Below are positions 1 through 12,600 of a stretch of DNA of 64,000 bases, piece after piece; position 1 is the first letter of the stretch, and every line of letters begins with the position of its first letter. The position numbers and the translations under genes are program-made. This stretch comes from Stereum hirsutum FP-91666 SS1 (lineage: Eukaryota; Basidiomycota; Agaricomycetes; Russulales; Stereaceae). Location of the stretch: assembly GCF_000264905.1 (NCBI RefSeq), contig NW_006763151.1, positions 121,643-185,642 of the forward strand. Reading direction: 5' to 3'. A model generated the notes under the pieces. The model saw nothing but the letters and a program-made list of their open reading frames with translations. It was not told where the DNA came from and searched no databases.

Positions 1-1613
1 AGTCGGGAGGCGCAGGTCAAAGGTCTTGGAATCAGTCTGTTCGAAAGGCTGACCGAGGAAGGAGGTGCGTCTCTCGGTTCTTTTTCTCCTTTCTCTTTCG
101 CCTTCTTCCTCTTCCCCAGACGCGAGATCCAGACTCATCTCACGTTACTCCGTGACTCCGAGTTTCCTTTCCTTGCGCCCTGCCATGCACTTTTCCTTTA
201 CTACCTTAAATTGGATCTGGATCTAGATCTCCTCGCGCCGTGTGTGTCTAGCAATGCTGACTGAAACCTTAAATTTCCCCATCACTCGTCTTGTTTCGTC
301 TTCGCTGGATCGACAATTTACAAATCCACAACCGACACCGACTTGCATTCCTCGTCACCTTCAAATCTCCGTCTCGCGATCAATTTGGTTTTCTACTTAC
401 CTGTTCGCCGTGTTCGCCGTGAATGACTTGGTCGCTCTCGATCACGTGGAATTTCAATGCGCAATTTATCCTTCACCTCATAAACGCGCTGCACCGCTCG
501 ACACTCCTGACGAATGACGTACAATGTCTCCGACATACCACCACGAAATCCCAATCACCATGGCCATCCGACTTGATACGCACCCGCAGACGTCCCCTCC
601 ATAATGCTCGACCTCCAATACCGCATGCACCCCTCCATCTCCCGCTTCCCCTCCGAAGAATTCTACAACTTCTCGCTCCTAGACGGCACCGTCGACGCAT
701 CCGGAAACGTCCGCTCCTCGCTGCTCCCACCGACCTCGTCCCACCTCGTCCTCGATCCAAACACCGGGAAACGACCGTCGGTGGTGTTCGTCGATCATTC
801 TGGGCAAGAATCATCCAGGGATAGGAGTAAAGTGAATTGGGAGGAGGCTGGGATCGTAGTCAAGATCGTCGAGGATTTGTTATTGAGCAATCCGGTTAGT
901 CTCGTCTCGTCTCGTCTCGTCTCTCCCCCTCGAGATACTAGTACTCCTTTCCGTATCTTCACTCCTCTGTCCCTCTTCTTCCTTGGCATGCACATACAAT
1001 TGGGATCTGACGCACGAATTTATCATGCATGACACAGGACCTGAAAGGCGAGAACATCGGGATCATCGCGCCTTACGTCGCCCAAATCTCCCTCCTCACC
1101 CGCTTCCTCCACACCTCCACCTCATCTCCCTCTCCCAGCACCTCCTCTCCCTGGTCAACGCACCTCCTCTCCACGCTCGGCTCGCACCGCTGCATGCAAC
1201 TCCCGTCTATCGAGATCAAGACGGTAGACGGGTTCGAAGGCCGCGAGAAGGATATCATCATCTTCTCGACGGTGCGGAACAATGATCTGGGACAGATCGG
1301 GTTCTTGGCGGATAGGAGGAGGTTGAATGTGGGGTTGACGAGGGCGAAGAGGGGGTTGTTCGTCGTGGGCAGTTTGAGGACTTTGAGGGAGAGCGGGACG
1401 GGGACGAGGAGTGCCGGTGCGAGTGCGGTTCTAGGGGCGGGGACGGGGAAGGTGGGGAAGGGGGCGGAGGCGTGGAGGAGGTATGTGAAGTGGTTGGGGG
1501 AGGAGGGGTTGGTTATGCCTGTGGGTGGTAATGAGGCGAGGAGAGAGTCTGCGAGCGAGGAGAGGGACCGTGTGGAGGGGATGAGGGTCGGTGGGTATCG
1601 GGAGGACGCATAG
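1..1613 (+). CDS. UPF1-like superfamily 1 helicase, C-terminal part (5' truncated by window edge)
   Basis: Three exons are visible: 1-64, 590-894 and 1038-1613 (TAG stop). They join in frame to 314 residues. The piece begins just after where helicase motif III would be (GISLFERL). It carries motif IV QYRMHP, motif V KTVDGFEGREKDIIIFSTVR and motif VI RRLNVGLTRAKR, the RecA2 signatures of the UPF1/SMUBP2/SEN1 family (AAA_12). These enzymes are ATP-dependent 5'-3' RNA/DNA helicases. Walker A and B lie outside the window, so the subfamily (NMD factor, Sen1-like or Hcs1-like) cannot be fixed. A serine/proline-rich insert (SSPSPSTSSPW) interrupts the second RecA domain, and the last 60 or so residues are Gly/Arg/Glu-rich and probably disordered. 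Intron 1 is long (525 nt); intron 2 contains a CTCGT tandem repeat. Family assignment is firm, function inferred. Confidence 0.85.
901..920. repeat. CTCGT pentanucleotide tandem repeat in helicase intron
   Basis: Four perfect copies of CTCGT lie directly after the 5' splice site (GTTAGT) of helicase intron 2. It is a simple microsatellite with no coding role. Confidence 0.8.
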
Positions 1614-4424
1614 GTCTTGGTCTTGCTTCTTACCGGTGATTTGATGTGGGCTGTGGCGTCGCGCGTGTCTTTCCCGCCCATACTTAATGATACAGGACCT
1701 TTGGAAGCCCCGGGTCCACATCTTGTTGTGTGGACCTTTCTTGTTTTCTTCTCACCACGCTGCAGGACTATCTCCATGCTCTCCCGCCTTGCTTAGGTCG
1801 TACCTTTTCCTCTCTTCGCTTTCGCACCATGTGTTGCAGGGTCGCGACCAGCTGCTGATGGTCGTCGTTTCATCTCTACAGTAACGTTAAACCAGCTCAC
1901 TTTGTTCCTCTTCGGGCCATCCATCCAGGGCATATTGAGATTTCTTTCATACTTCATGCTATATTATCACCGTCGTATATATAAACAAGTAAAGTAGTAC
2001 ACCAGAACTAATACCGAACATCCTTGTTTTCTGGACTCTCCACTCTCCAGTCTATTCTCCTGCAACCTGACCTCCCCTCCCGTATCCCTCAGGCCCCAGG
2101 TCTTATCTTTGCAATCTTTAAATAACGTAGTCAAAAGTTAACGTTGTTGAACGTTGAACGTTTGACGTCGCGCGCCTGCCCTTTCGCCCTTTCCCCCGCC
2201 CGCGCACCCCGCTCGGCAGCGTTATGTTAATAATTACAGTATGAACTCATGCACTGGGCGTCCGATGGGCAGCGACTCGGGCTATACGTAGTTAGGAACG
2301 TATCGATTCATTCGGAGCTGAGTCGGGGGTGGCGTAGGGATTTGAAGGAAGGAAGGAGGGAAGGAAGGAAAAGCTTGTGGTTTAAGGTTATTTTTACGGG
2401 ATTATTTCTGCTTGCTTGCTTATCGGACTCGGAGGGATGATGGGGATCTCGGTCGCCGGGGAGGCATCATGTATACGCTGGTGCAGTAAACGCGGTGGAG
2501 TTATATAGAAGCCCCCGAAAGATCCTCGAGCGAGCCCCAATCTATCGAGTCCGACTCCCGAACCTCCACAAGACGGTCAGGAGTCCTCCCAATTCCAAGA
2601 ATTTGTAGTGTCTTCTCTCAAAGATCAGCATGGGCACCTTTTTGACTTTTCGGTGGATTACTATCTGGAGCAGGTGGAGAGCCTCCTATGGCCCCTATTG
2701 TATATTGTATATCAGAGACGGAAGCGCACTGAAGCCCAGACCTTGCTGATGAGTCGATGAAGAGAGAGCAGCTGATGCGGTTTACGAACCCCACCGAGGA
2801 GGTCGAGGTTTAGAAGAGTCCGTGGCTGGCATCATCACACAAGCTCAGAGTTTCCAGGTTGTTGACTGGAAAAGCACGAGCAAGATCAAAGCGGACAGTT
2901 CTTTTGATGATTTCAAGCCCAGCTACGGCTTCTATTTCGACCAGAAATACGTGCCGAGGAAACGAAGAGGAGGGCGAACGAGGATGGAGGTTCGCGCGAC
3001 GTGTTTGGGTTCCGGCTATTGGAGGAGAAGTACCGCTGACGTAAGGTGGTCCTTCGAAGTGTCATTGGTTGGCGTCGGGTCGGGAGGATTCGTGGACGAC
3101 GATCTTTCGAGGTTCGTTCGTTTCGAACGGCGTGCTCTGCATCTCGGAGGGCTGCCATTTGCTGCTGTTACTTTGACTCGCATCCAAGATATTCGATAAA
3201 TCTTCTCGAGTCTCGGCGGCTTCTCTGACTACGCTCGTACACGTCGTCTTTCTTGTGTTTGACATATCCACACGAACATGTTTCCGATCGATGTTGCAAC
3301 GCATTGCGGCTCGCAGTCCGTATGCGATGCATGTGTCTAGGATCGAATAAGGATATGAGTCTATATCCGACTGGGGCAATCAGACTGCATTTCTCTACCG
3401 AGACGGATGGGGCAATCGAGTAGCTCTGGGCGTTGATGTTTTTTTTACCTACATGCGCCACCAAATCACGTCTCTTGGTCTTCCTCGAGGCTGGAGCGCA
3501 ACGGTGATGTTGGTATAGGTAACGACAGAGTTTCATCGGTGCTCCTTGCAATACGGCGAGGGCGGCGTCTGGCTGATATCGCAAGCTGGGGTTGAGCGGA
3601 TGTGAGGTGTACGTTAGAGCGAGATTAGCGATTCATTGGAGGAAGGGATCTCGAGGTATTTTGACGGAACGTTGTTCGGAGAGATAGACGATCTGCCATC
3701 ATTCCACGCGAGCGGCCCTCCCACCGTCTGCCCAGCCTGGCCATCCCCTCACCGTCTGCTCCACCACGGAGGCCTTCATAACCAACCGCTCCTCGTTCGA
3801 CCCAATCCGTCCGCGTCATGCCCACCCTCCTTTCCCGCCCGTCCATCCTGCTCTCCCAGCCCGACTCTCCTTACAACACCACTCTCCCTCCTTATTTCCA
3901 CTTTCACTCTTCTCCTCTCCCCTCTCCACAACCTTCCTTCTTCGCTGTCGCCGGTCAGTTTCTCGCTCTTTTACTTCCTGCTCGACGCGTCACTCATATT
4001 CTGTTCCTCCAGAAGACTTTTATACCCCCGGTCGACCCCTCCCCGAGGAGCCTAACATGCATGAGCTCCTTTCGGCCGCGTTCCTTGCGTCTCGTTCCCG
4101 AGTAGTCCGCGTACGTCGTCCTCTCTTTCTTTCAACCGCACGGCTGCTCACAAACCACATCGATTATCCATCCTGCCGACTCTCTTTTTTTTTTTTACTC
4201 GCTTCTTCCACACGGACACAAAAAACCATTACTCAGTTCTTCGATCTCCCGCCTAATCCAGCCGCTTTCTTGTCCAACCTCTTCCTCCCCGTGCCTGGGC
4301 CACACAAAGTGCGTTTTCGAACATTCCTTGGCCCTCCGTTTCACACTTGGAACGAACTTGCCAGACCGCGATTTCCAACTAAGCCCCTTTCGTCCTCTTT
4401 TAGTCTTTCACTCCTCCGATCAGT
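1614..4424. other. Intergenic spacer between helicase and zinc-finger gene
   Basis: About 2.8 kb without a gene I can recognise. It contains the helicase 3' region, a GGAA/GGGA-rich stretch near 2346-2370, and from about 3700 a pyrimidine-rich tract typical of a basidiomycete promoter and 5' UTR leading to the start at 4425. Short peptide-like stretches at 2570-2760 and 2822-3000 look vaguely coding (see findings) but do not connect into a gene. Confidence 0.6.
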
Positions 4425-7400
4425 ATGTGGGTCCACAACCCCGACCACTCGGCGCGCCCCGTTGCCACTCCAACAATGGGCGACGACGTCTACGCCATCT
4501 TCAGCACCCACGAAGAGGTGGGTTCCCCGCATTTCTCTTTTTTGCATCGCATTTTGTTTTTCCTTCTGCTTTGAACTGTCGATGTGTCGTTCGGGTCCGA
4601 ACATACCCGACTGGGATTACTTTGCATGTGTCGGCGGTGTTGCCCAATGACAATGGAACGCGAGTCGGGATTAGTCATCCGAGCCGGCTGGCGGCATCCG
4701 CTGCGAAGTCGGAGCTGCGCTTGACAATGAACGGATTCAAAAGAGTTCGTGCGGCATGTGGCCCCCGAGCCGAGGAGAGCGTGCGTCAGGAACGGAGGAG
4801 GCAAAACGCCTGCGAAATTATTTTTAAAAAAAAACAGGGCACGACACTGCCATCGCCTTCGCGCTCTCAATTGTTCGTCGCGCTGCTGCCGCCCTCGCAT
4901 CATTCGCGACCACAGGGGTCGGTATATTCGCGGGCCATCCTGAGCGCTACGAACCAATCGAAAGTGCGTTATGACGTCGGGACGAGCACCCGGCAGGCCT
5001 TCGTCCGAGTCGACGCTGCATCATCTGTCAATTGCCCGCCGGTCGATGGGTTCAGCCCTGGATTTTGATTCCGATGTCGATTACAATCCAATCGCAGGCC
5101 ATCGCTCGCGCTGGGCCCATTTGCCTTGATCAATTTTATGGTCTTGCTATTTTCAGCGCCCCGGTTCCCCTATTGCGTTTGAAAATCGCTTTTCCCTTAT
5201 TATAGCCGTCCTTGGCTGCTTTGTGCTGACCTCCTTCTCGCTTTTTGCTTTCTCTTGCTCGTCCAAACCCGCCTCCTCGGATACCGCTCCTCCTCCCGCA
5301 ACGCTAGGCCTGTGCCGTCCTGTCTCTATCGGGTTCCACCGTCTCCGTGACACCTGCCCTCGAGGAAGACTTGCGACCGATAGACTCCTTTGTTCAAATC
5401 GACCTCGCGTTGGTACGTGTGCCCCTTGTTTCAGTTTCACCCTCTGGCGTGTACATGCCTAACTTGTAATTTTTTGTTTGTTTCCCTTTCACATATATAG
5501 TCGGACGCGAACATGCACGCAACTCAACAGCATCGCTCGTCTTCCACGGCCTTCCATACCCACCTTCCAAAAATATTGCGCCCGTCGTCTTCCGCGTCGG
5601 ACTTGTACGCAACACATATCCAGCACCAGCAGTCTCACTTGTCTTCGCCTTCGGAACGCGGCTCTCTGCAGCAGCAGCTTAACATGGACGCTGGTTATAC
5701 CATGTCTTCAAACCCGCCAAACCCTCGGAGAATGTTCAGATCCGGTGACTGGATGTACGTACTTCATCTCCGTCCTTCATTTTCTTCCCGTTCCCTTCCA
5801 TACCGCGCGACGCCTCGACACGGCGTCATTGTCGTAGGTCCTACGTCTGTAGTGATCTCAGTCTTTTTGACCCGTTCCGCTCCAGCGTGGACGAACAGCT
5901 GTAGGCCATGATCGGGTGCGCTGACGCTCGTTCTCCCGTCTGCCTCTAGTTGTTCTTCCGTTCATTGCGTGGCGCATAACTTTGGGTACGTGCTCTCTCG
6001 TTGTCCCGTTCGCCTTGGTCTCCCACCCTCTTCGTTTCTCTTCCCTCGAATCGCAATTTTAGGACTTCTTCCTCATCTCGAATCCTTCGTCTCATCGATT
6101 GCCACTCTTCCTTTCGCCGCTCTCTCCCCTTATAAAAACCCTTCTGTCCGTCTCGTAGCACCATGCTAACCATGTCGTATCATCACAGACGCAACCTCGC
6201 CTGCATCGGATGTGGCCACCCGCGCCCCAACAACGCCGTCCCTCCTCTCAGCCTGAACCTCCCCCTCTCTCCCCTCGGCCACACAAACCGTCTGCCCTCA
6301 CCACGCTTCATCACTACCCCCTCCTTCGAAATGCCGTACGGCGAACCCGCGATCAATCTACACGGTCTCCAACAACCCACGGGCCCCCAATCGCAATCAC
6401 AATCGCCCTACCAGTCGCTCAACATCAATCACATCCCTAACCACCCCCACCCCCACCACCACCACCACCCCTATCCGTCGCCCTCGTCCGCCTCCTCCAC
6501 CACCACCACCTTCAACTTCAATCACCCCCAAACTGCGCCGCCCCATATTGCGCAGTTCTCTTCCCTGCCTCTGTCACCTTCGAACCCCGGTTTCAGTCTC
6601 AAGACTGCGACTGCGGGCTCCTCGAGTTCGTCGACCGCCTCGGCTTCGACGTCACCCTCGACTACGGGCAGCTCGTCGCACCATCTGTTGACGCCGAGCG
6701 GGAGGGCGTTGAGTAAAGGCGGGAAGGTGCAGAATATCAGTCCGGACCCGTTGATGCCTTGTGTGATGTATTGGCCGGATAATGAGCCGTTGCCGGAGGA
6801 GGGGCAGTTGAGGCCGAGTACGGCTGTTGGTGTCCCGGTGAGTTTTTTCTTTTCTTTTAACTACTGTGATGGTAAAGCAAGTTTCTGACTCGCATATGTG
6901 TGCTAGCATCCTCCGATTTTAAACACGGGCAATAGGGGTCCTATCGAGCATCAACCTGGAGACTGGATCTGCAGGAAGTGCAACTATTTGAACTGGAGGA
7001 GACGGAAAGTCTGCCAAACTTGCTTCCCTTGTACGTCTTTTCATTATTTCTCTTCGATGTCAAGCCCCATCTCATTTCATTTACATAGACGCCGAGGGTA
7101 ACGGCGACTCTGTCTCTGCTGCCGTACAGCAGGACCGCATCGCGCTTCTCACGTCGCTCATGACGCAACAGCAACTCCAAGCCCACCAGACCGCGCAGCT
7201 CCAGCATCACCAACAGCAACAGTCTTCGCCCACCTCTCGTTCTCCCTTCTCCACGTCTTCCTCACCCGGTCTTAGACGTCCACAGGACCTGACGGTGAAC
7301 GTGATGTCGATGTCCCCACAGGTCCTGCACACCTCCATCCCCCGCTCACAGCAGCGTCCCGGTCTCGAGTCGCCGTTCTCGCCCTTGTCGCCGCTGAGAC

Positions 7401-8080
7401 ACGAGTCTCCCCGTTCGCGCGCGTACCAGCTCGAGTTGCAGCAGTCCCGTCACGACGAACAGCTCTCGCCTCCCATATACCAGACCTCGCAGCCCGCTCA
7501 GCCCCAGTCTGCGCACTTCAACAACGCCCAGCAGCAGCAGCAGGTCCAGTCGCATACTTCGCTTCCCGCGTTGAGGATGTCGTCGTCGCTCTTCCCCGGT
7601 GCCGGCGCGTTCACTCATCAAGGACAAGGACAAGGTCACAATCAGGGACCTCTAGGACCGGGCCCGCTCCTCCCGAGCTTCTTGCAAGATATCGTTCAGA
7701 GCCCGTCGCTCTCTCCGACTTCGACGTCTTCGGCCGATTTGAGCGTCGACGAGTGTCATACGAATCCGGAGTCGATGTCGATCTACTCGCATTCGCCTAC
7801 GCGTGCTGATCGCGTGAATTTCTACGGCGCTGTTGTCGGCCCAGGGATCGGTATGGGCGGCGGGATGGGGACGAGCGGGATGGGCAGGGGCGAGCAGGAG
7901 CGGGAGAGGGAGAGGGAGAGGGGGGACAGTGCGAGTAATGGGAGTGGGTCTAGCGTGAGCTTGGGGTTGGGGAATATCTGGAGGTTGGACGGGGCGGAGA
8001 GTAAGAGTTTGGCGACGACGGGGGTGCCGTATCATGAGGATGTGAGGGCGAAGAGGAGGGGGAGTTATGAGTTTGCTTAG
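4425..8080 (+). CDS. RanBP2-type (ZnF_RBZ) double zinc-finger protein
   Basis: Seven exons in a consistent frame: 4425-4517, 5308-5412, 5501-5754, 5950-5985, 6189-6837, 6907-7030 and 7089-8080, giving 750 aa. Two RanBP2-type fingers are clear. The first is GDWICSSVHCVAHNFG continuing RNLACIGC (C-x4-C-x10-C-x2-C), split over three exons. The second is GDWICRKCNYLNW continuing RRRKVCQTC (C-x2-C-x10-C-x2-C). Such fingers bind single-stranded RNA or ubiquitin; paired fingers with long Q/S/P-rich tails occur in fungal Nrp1/Arp-like RNA-binding proteins. The N-terminus (DDVYAIFSTHEE, then VSVTPALEEDLRPID) looks like a degenerate RRM-like module, which is inference. The tail has poly-Q, poly-H and an RERERERER run. 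The first intron would be 790 nt, so a small extra exon between 4518 and 5307 is possible. Confidence 0.82.
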
Positions 8081-9613
8081 GTCATCTTTGTTGTGGGCCT
8101 GCATTGGACGTGATTGATTTGTTCACGCATCGTATGTCTTTCTTTTATGTGTGCACCATTTGTTGGTCTGTGCTGACGTTTCACGCTATAGCTGTCGTTC
8201 TTGTCGATACATTACTCTCTCATTTTATCGCTCTCGACTCTGGATTCCATCTCTCGCGGACACCCCAACGTATACATTATACACATACACACTTGTGTCT
8301 CCCTCTGCTTTTCCCTTTCTTTTATATCTCTAAGGCCACCCTTCACTAATACTTGTCTCCTTCTTGTCCTTGCGCTTGGCCACCCTCATCACCTTTCCTT
8401 TTCAACCTCAAAAACCTGGGATTTTCTATCATCGGATGGAGACGTCGCTTCCTATATCTTTTGACTTTATGCTCCCTCGCAACTTTTGCTTTTAACGTTC
8501 CAGCCTGGGCTGCTTCCCTCATTCTATTACTCGCGCGCTCAGGGCGTCTTTTTGCTTCCTTGCTTGCTTCCTTTATTTACTCATCTCATCATCTGCTCTT
8601 GGTCACGTCCGCTCATACTCGTCGCCGTCGTTGTCGATAGTGCATCACTTCACTCAACTCCCACTGCCCACTGTCTCGTCGGATCATACATACATATACA
8701 TAACATATATTCGAACCCCTCATCTCGAATCCAATCCAATCCAATCCAATCCCATCCACAGGAAGACTTGTGTTCCTTTTTTGTCTGTCTGTTCTCGCTC
8801 TCCGTTCACCCCTCTTGTCTCCTCCTCCTCGCTCCTGTACATTGACAGCTGTACGTATACTTACTGCTATGTACATTCCCCCTTGTCCCACCCGTCACCC
8901 GTCTCTTGTCCTGTTTTCTGTCATTTGTCATCACACCCCTGTCCCTTGTCTTGTCCAATCCTCCGCGTACTCGTTTACTCGTTGTCAATGTCATCGTATT
9001 TTCTTGCTCATCGGTATCTGTGCACGTCCCTTCGCCTGGGTATTACACCGTCGGGTCCTCTGCGATGACGACTAGTATGACGCGAAGAGCGAAGAAATTA
9101 TCTCATTCTTATCTCGAAGTTGAACGAATTCGAACTCCTGTCACTAGAAGTCTTCGACGAGACAGGGTCGATTGATTTTGATTTGACGAGGTGAGTGCGT
9201 GCATGCGTAGGATGACGACGTCGATGGAGCTTTGAAGTCCTTGACGAGACGTTGAGGGTGTCCTGTCAGTCTAAATATTGCCCAGTGTTCGGACGAGGAC
9301 TTCTCGGACACGAGTCGATTATATTCCTATGACGTGTATAGGATCTGAAAATGGGATATTGTAAAAATTGTTGGAGCTCGAAGATAATATTTTTTCGTGG
9401 ATGCTTCTGCCGCTGTCAAGTGCGCCGGAGAGAATAAATTGAGTGTGAAATGCCGCTCAAGTGAAAGCACGTGGCGGTTGTTTGGATCAGAGGGCGTTGG
9501 CAAACAAAGCAAGACGCGTCGAACGCGTGTCGGCTCGACGCGTCCGAGTGACCTCTGCTTTGACTGGGTGCAAGCTTGATGGTACGCTAGGCTCTGCTCA
9601 GGAAACTGCCACG
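8081..9613. other. Intergenic spacer between zinc-finger gene and APC1
   Basis: A 1.5-kb C/T-rich spacer. Open frames here are uninterrupted low-complexity translations without domains. It holds the 3' region of the zinc-finger gene, an AATCC pentamer repeat and the APC1 promoter. No RNA gene was seen. Confidence 0.6.
8728..8752. repeat. AATCC pentanucleotide tandem repeat
   Basis: Five perfect tandem copies of AATCC in the intergenic spacer; a simple microsatellite. Confidence 0.8.
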
Positions 9614-12600
9614 ATGACCGCCTCTGGATCGCCGTCTCGACCTGTCTTCTTGCTCTCCGACTTTTACGCCTCCTCGTCCGCCCCCATCTTCGCCCCCACG
9701 CGCTATCTCCAGCCATACATCCCTCCCTCCACGAATCCCTCTCCAGACTCCGATCTCCTCAAATCCATCCGCGCCGCCCTCCGAGGCTCAGACACCTCCC
9801 CACACGAAGTCCACTCTGCTTTCTACGACTGGCCACGTCCCGGCACGGGCTCCTCCACCCTCCGTCGCGAAGTCTCCTGGAACCGAAACACGGTCGTGCT
9901 CAGCTCAGGCGGCGTCATCTGCAGACAATGGTCCTTCGCACACGAACAGCAACCCATTCAATGCGTCTGCGTCGGCCATCTCGAGCAAACGGGCATCATC
10001 GTCTCCTCGCGCTCCTCTGGGAACTACACCTCCGAGTTCCACGCAGGACCTTCTAAATCCCCATCTGACGACTCCTCTAACCGTCCCACGTTCGGTCCGT
10101 TTGCTCGTGCGGAGCAGGAGCGCAAGCGTGCTATCGAGCCTGAAACCCGTTCCCGTGCCGTCTTTGTTTTTCTGAGGAGTATGGGCAAGATATACCTCGA
10201 GAATGGGGTGGAGTATGCGTTTGCGTTGCCCTTTATCGTCAGGAAGGCGTGGCCGTTATTTCCCCATGGTGTGGTCATGCAGAGGGTTTTGGATGCGAGT
10301 GAGGTGAAAGAGGCGGAGGAGTCGGGCGATGAACCACTCCCGACGTTGTTCTCCATGACGAGTCCTCTGGCGGAGGCGACAGTCGTCGGGATGGCATCGA
10401 CTATTATTGGCGGTTTCAAAGGGATTTCACCGGTGTTGGAGGAGGAAAGCGAAGGGAGTTTCGTACCGCCGAAGGAGATGATCGTGGAGGTGACAGGACG
10501 AACGGCAGGAGACGACGTCGACATTCTCGTCTCAGTCGACGCGGACAAGAGGACGCTGTCCATCTGGCGATACATCTACGTCAAACCGAAAGACCTGCCC
10601 TCTGCCAAAGGACCCTCCCGTTCGCGGAAAAAGCGGGCTTCGACGGCTATGCCAGGACGACAACGGACCTCGCTCGGTGCGAACGAATCATTCACTTATC
10701 CCGCTCCTCCCCCACTTGCGACCAACACCACAGTGGACGACCATCCACTCGAAAAGTCACCCGCCACATCCGATACACAACTCGCTCCTCTGTCCGCCTT
10801 GCCTGGCATGGCTCCCTCATTAACCACGATGACCGCCATGGCCAACCTCGTCCAAGCACCAGAAAATTCAAAACCCCTGTCCTTGCCTTCTTCGCCTGCA
10901 CCGAAGGCGACGAGGAGGAACTCGCTGGGTCAGAAGGATCCGAATTCGACGGCGGAGAGGATGTCGGCGATGGCGAGGGCGGAGGCGGTCGAGGCTGCGT
11001 TGGGTGCGACGGATCATACGAGGATGAGGTCGACGCATTGGGTCACGAAGCTGTATAGTGTTGATATATCTGAAGCCGAGTGAGCATCCATCGTGCTCTT
11101 CCTATTTCTTCTCCCTTGAACTTTATCAACTAATCACGGTCTGATATCTAGTGCAACAGCGTGGCGGCAGATTTCCGTCTCTGTGTTCGACCAACGATGG
11201 GACGGGAAAGACCACAGAGCTCTCATCGGAATCTGTCTTCCCGCCTCCAAAACCCTCTCCGTCTTCTCGTACCTCCGATACGAGGACAAAACCATGCGAA
11301 TAACCCCTCTGACCCAACGTCCCGCCCTCTCCTCTGTCGCTCTGCGTTTCTCACGAGATAACATCTACGATTTACTCGTTGCTAACCCCGAAGGAGACCT
11401 CACCGTCCTCACGCACGGACTACGAGAATGGCGAATCGCAAATAACGCTATTTCGCCAGCGGACGCCACGAATCCCGATACACCAGGCGGCGGGAAACGT
11501 ATCGCGAGCCTAAGCGACGCGAACGGCTCGTCCGTGAGGATCACATTCGCAGACAAAACCGCTATGGTCACGACATTCGATTGCGCACCACAGGATATCC
11601 TCACATCGCAATGTTTGCAGGTTCTCGCCGTCACGCTTCCCGGCGAGGCGGCACACGATCTACATCTGCTGTTCACGATGAAGTGGGTGAGGAGGAGACG
11701 AGATTGCTCGGAAGGTGTCGAGTTTGCGTGTTTTTCAGAGGCGTTGGGAGAGCTGTTTGGTCTGGATCTCGTATGGAACGATAAACCGCTCACTTTAGCG
11801 AGCATCGTCGCGAGCACAAGCACGAGCAGCATCACGAGCGCGACTTCCTCCACTCCGTCAACCCCATGGTCACGACTCGCCACCATATCCACCACCTCTT
11901 CCTTCTCTCGCTACACCGACGACCCCCTCCTCTCCTCCGGCTTCTCCCTCCCACCAACGCCAACACACCGTCCGCAACGCATATCCTCCTCCCGACGCCC
12001 GCATCCCCTCCTCTCACCCGTTTTGAACTCTCTGCATATGCTCGGTGAGGATCTGAGACTGGTCGTGAGCCGACATGCGGAGTTGGTTAGGTTGGCGAGA
12101 TTGATTTGTTCGGTGGCGAGGGTGATCAGGCCGGAGTGGGTTGACTATTGGAAGAGGTTGGTCCCGGCAGCGATGCAGGGATGGGTCTCTCCCGCTAATA
12201 GTACGTATTCACTCCCTCCGTTTCTTTAAATTGCCAGTATCACTAACACAAACTAAACTGAATTATGCAGGTCCTCGATTCGTAGACGACCACCTCCCCG
12301 TCTGGCCCCCGGACATGACCACCCTCTTCTACGGCCGACTCGCCCAACCCGACTGGGGTCTCCCCTGGTACGACACCAACCGCCTCTCCTCCCAATTCAA
12401 AACCACGCCTTCCTACCCCTACGGCCGTCTCGACCCTCTCACCTTCCTCCGTCAATTCACCGCCATCCACAAATCCCTCGCGGACAAAGCTTCCGAAACG
12501 ACGACGATCCAACGCGCGACGAACGCCCTACAGCTCCTCGTCAGCGTGAACGAGAACTTTAATTTCGGGGGGAGCAGTTCGAGTGGGGCCGGGGCGGGGG

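Noticed and set aside
1073..1777. 234-codon open frame on the minus strand
   Set aside because: Antisense to helicase exon 3, which carries motifs V and VI on the plus strand.
4057..5068. Overlapping plus-strand open frames of about 200-250 codons, including the peptide HDTAIAFALSIVRRAAAALA
   Set aside because: They lie in the 5' UTR and first intron of the zinc-finger gene and cannot be spliced in frame to the conserved exons.
5501..5680. Alternative reading STASLVFHGLPYPPSKNI in the zinc-finger exon
   Set aside because: It ends at a stop, whereas the frame with KILRPSSSASDL runs directly into the first zinc finger.
8104..9175. Many plus-strand open frames downstream of the zinc-finger gene
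   Set aside because: Pyrimidine-rich low-complexity DNA; no domain, no consistent splice chain.
11365..11895. 176-codon minus-strand frame
   Set aside because: Antisense shadow of APC1 exon 2.
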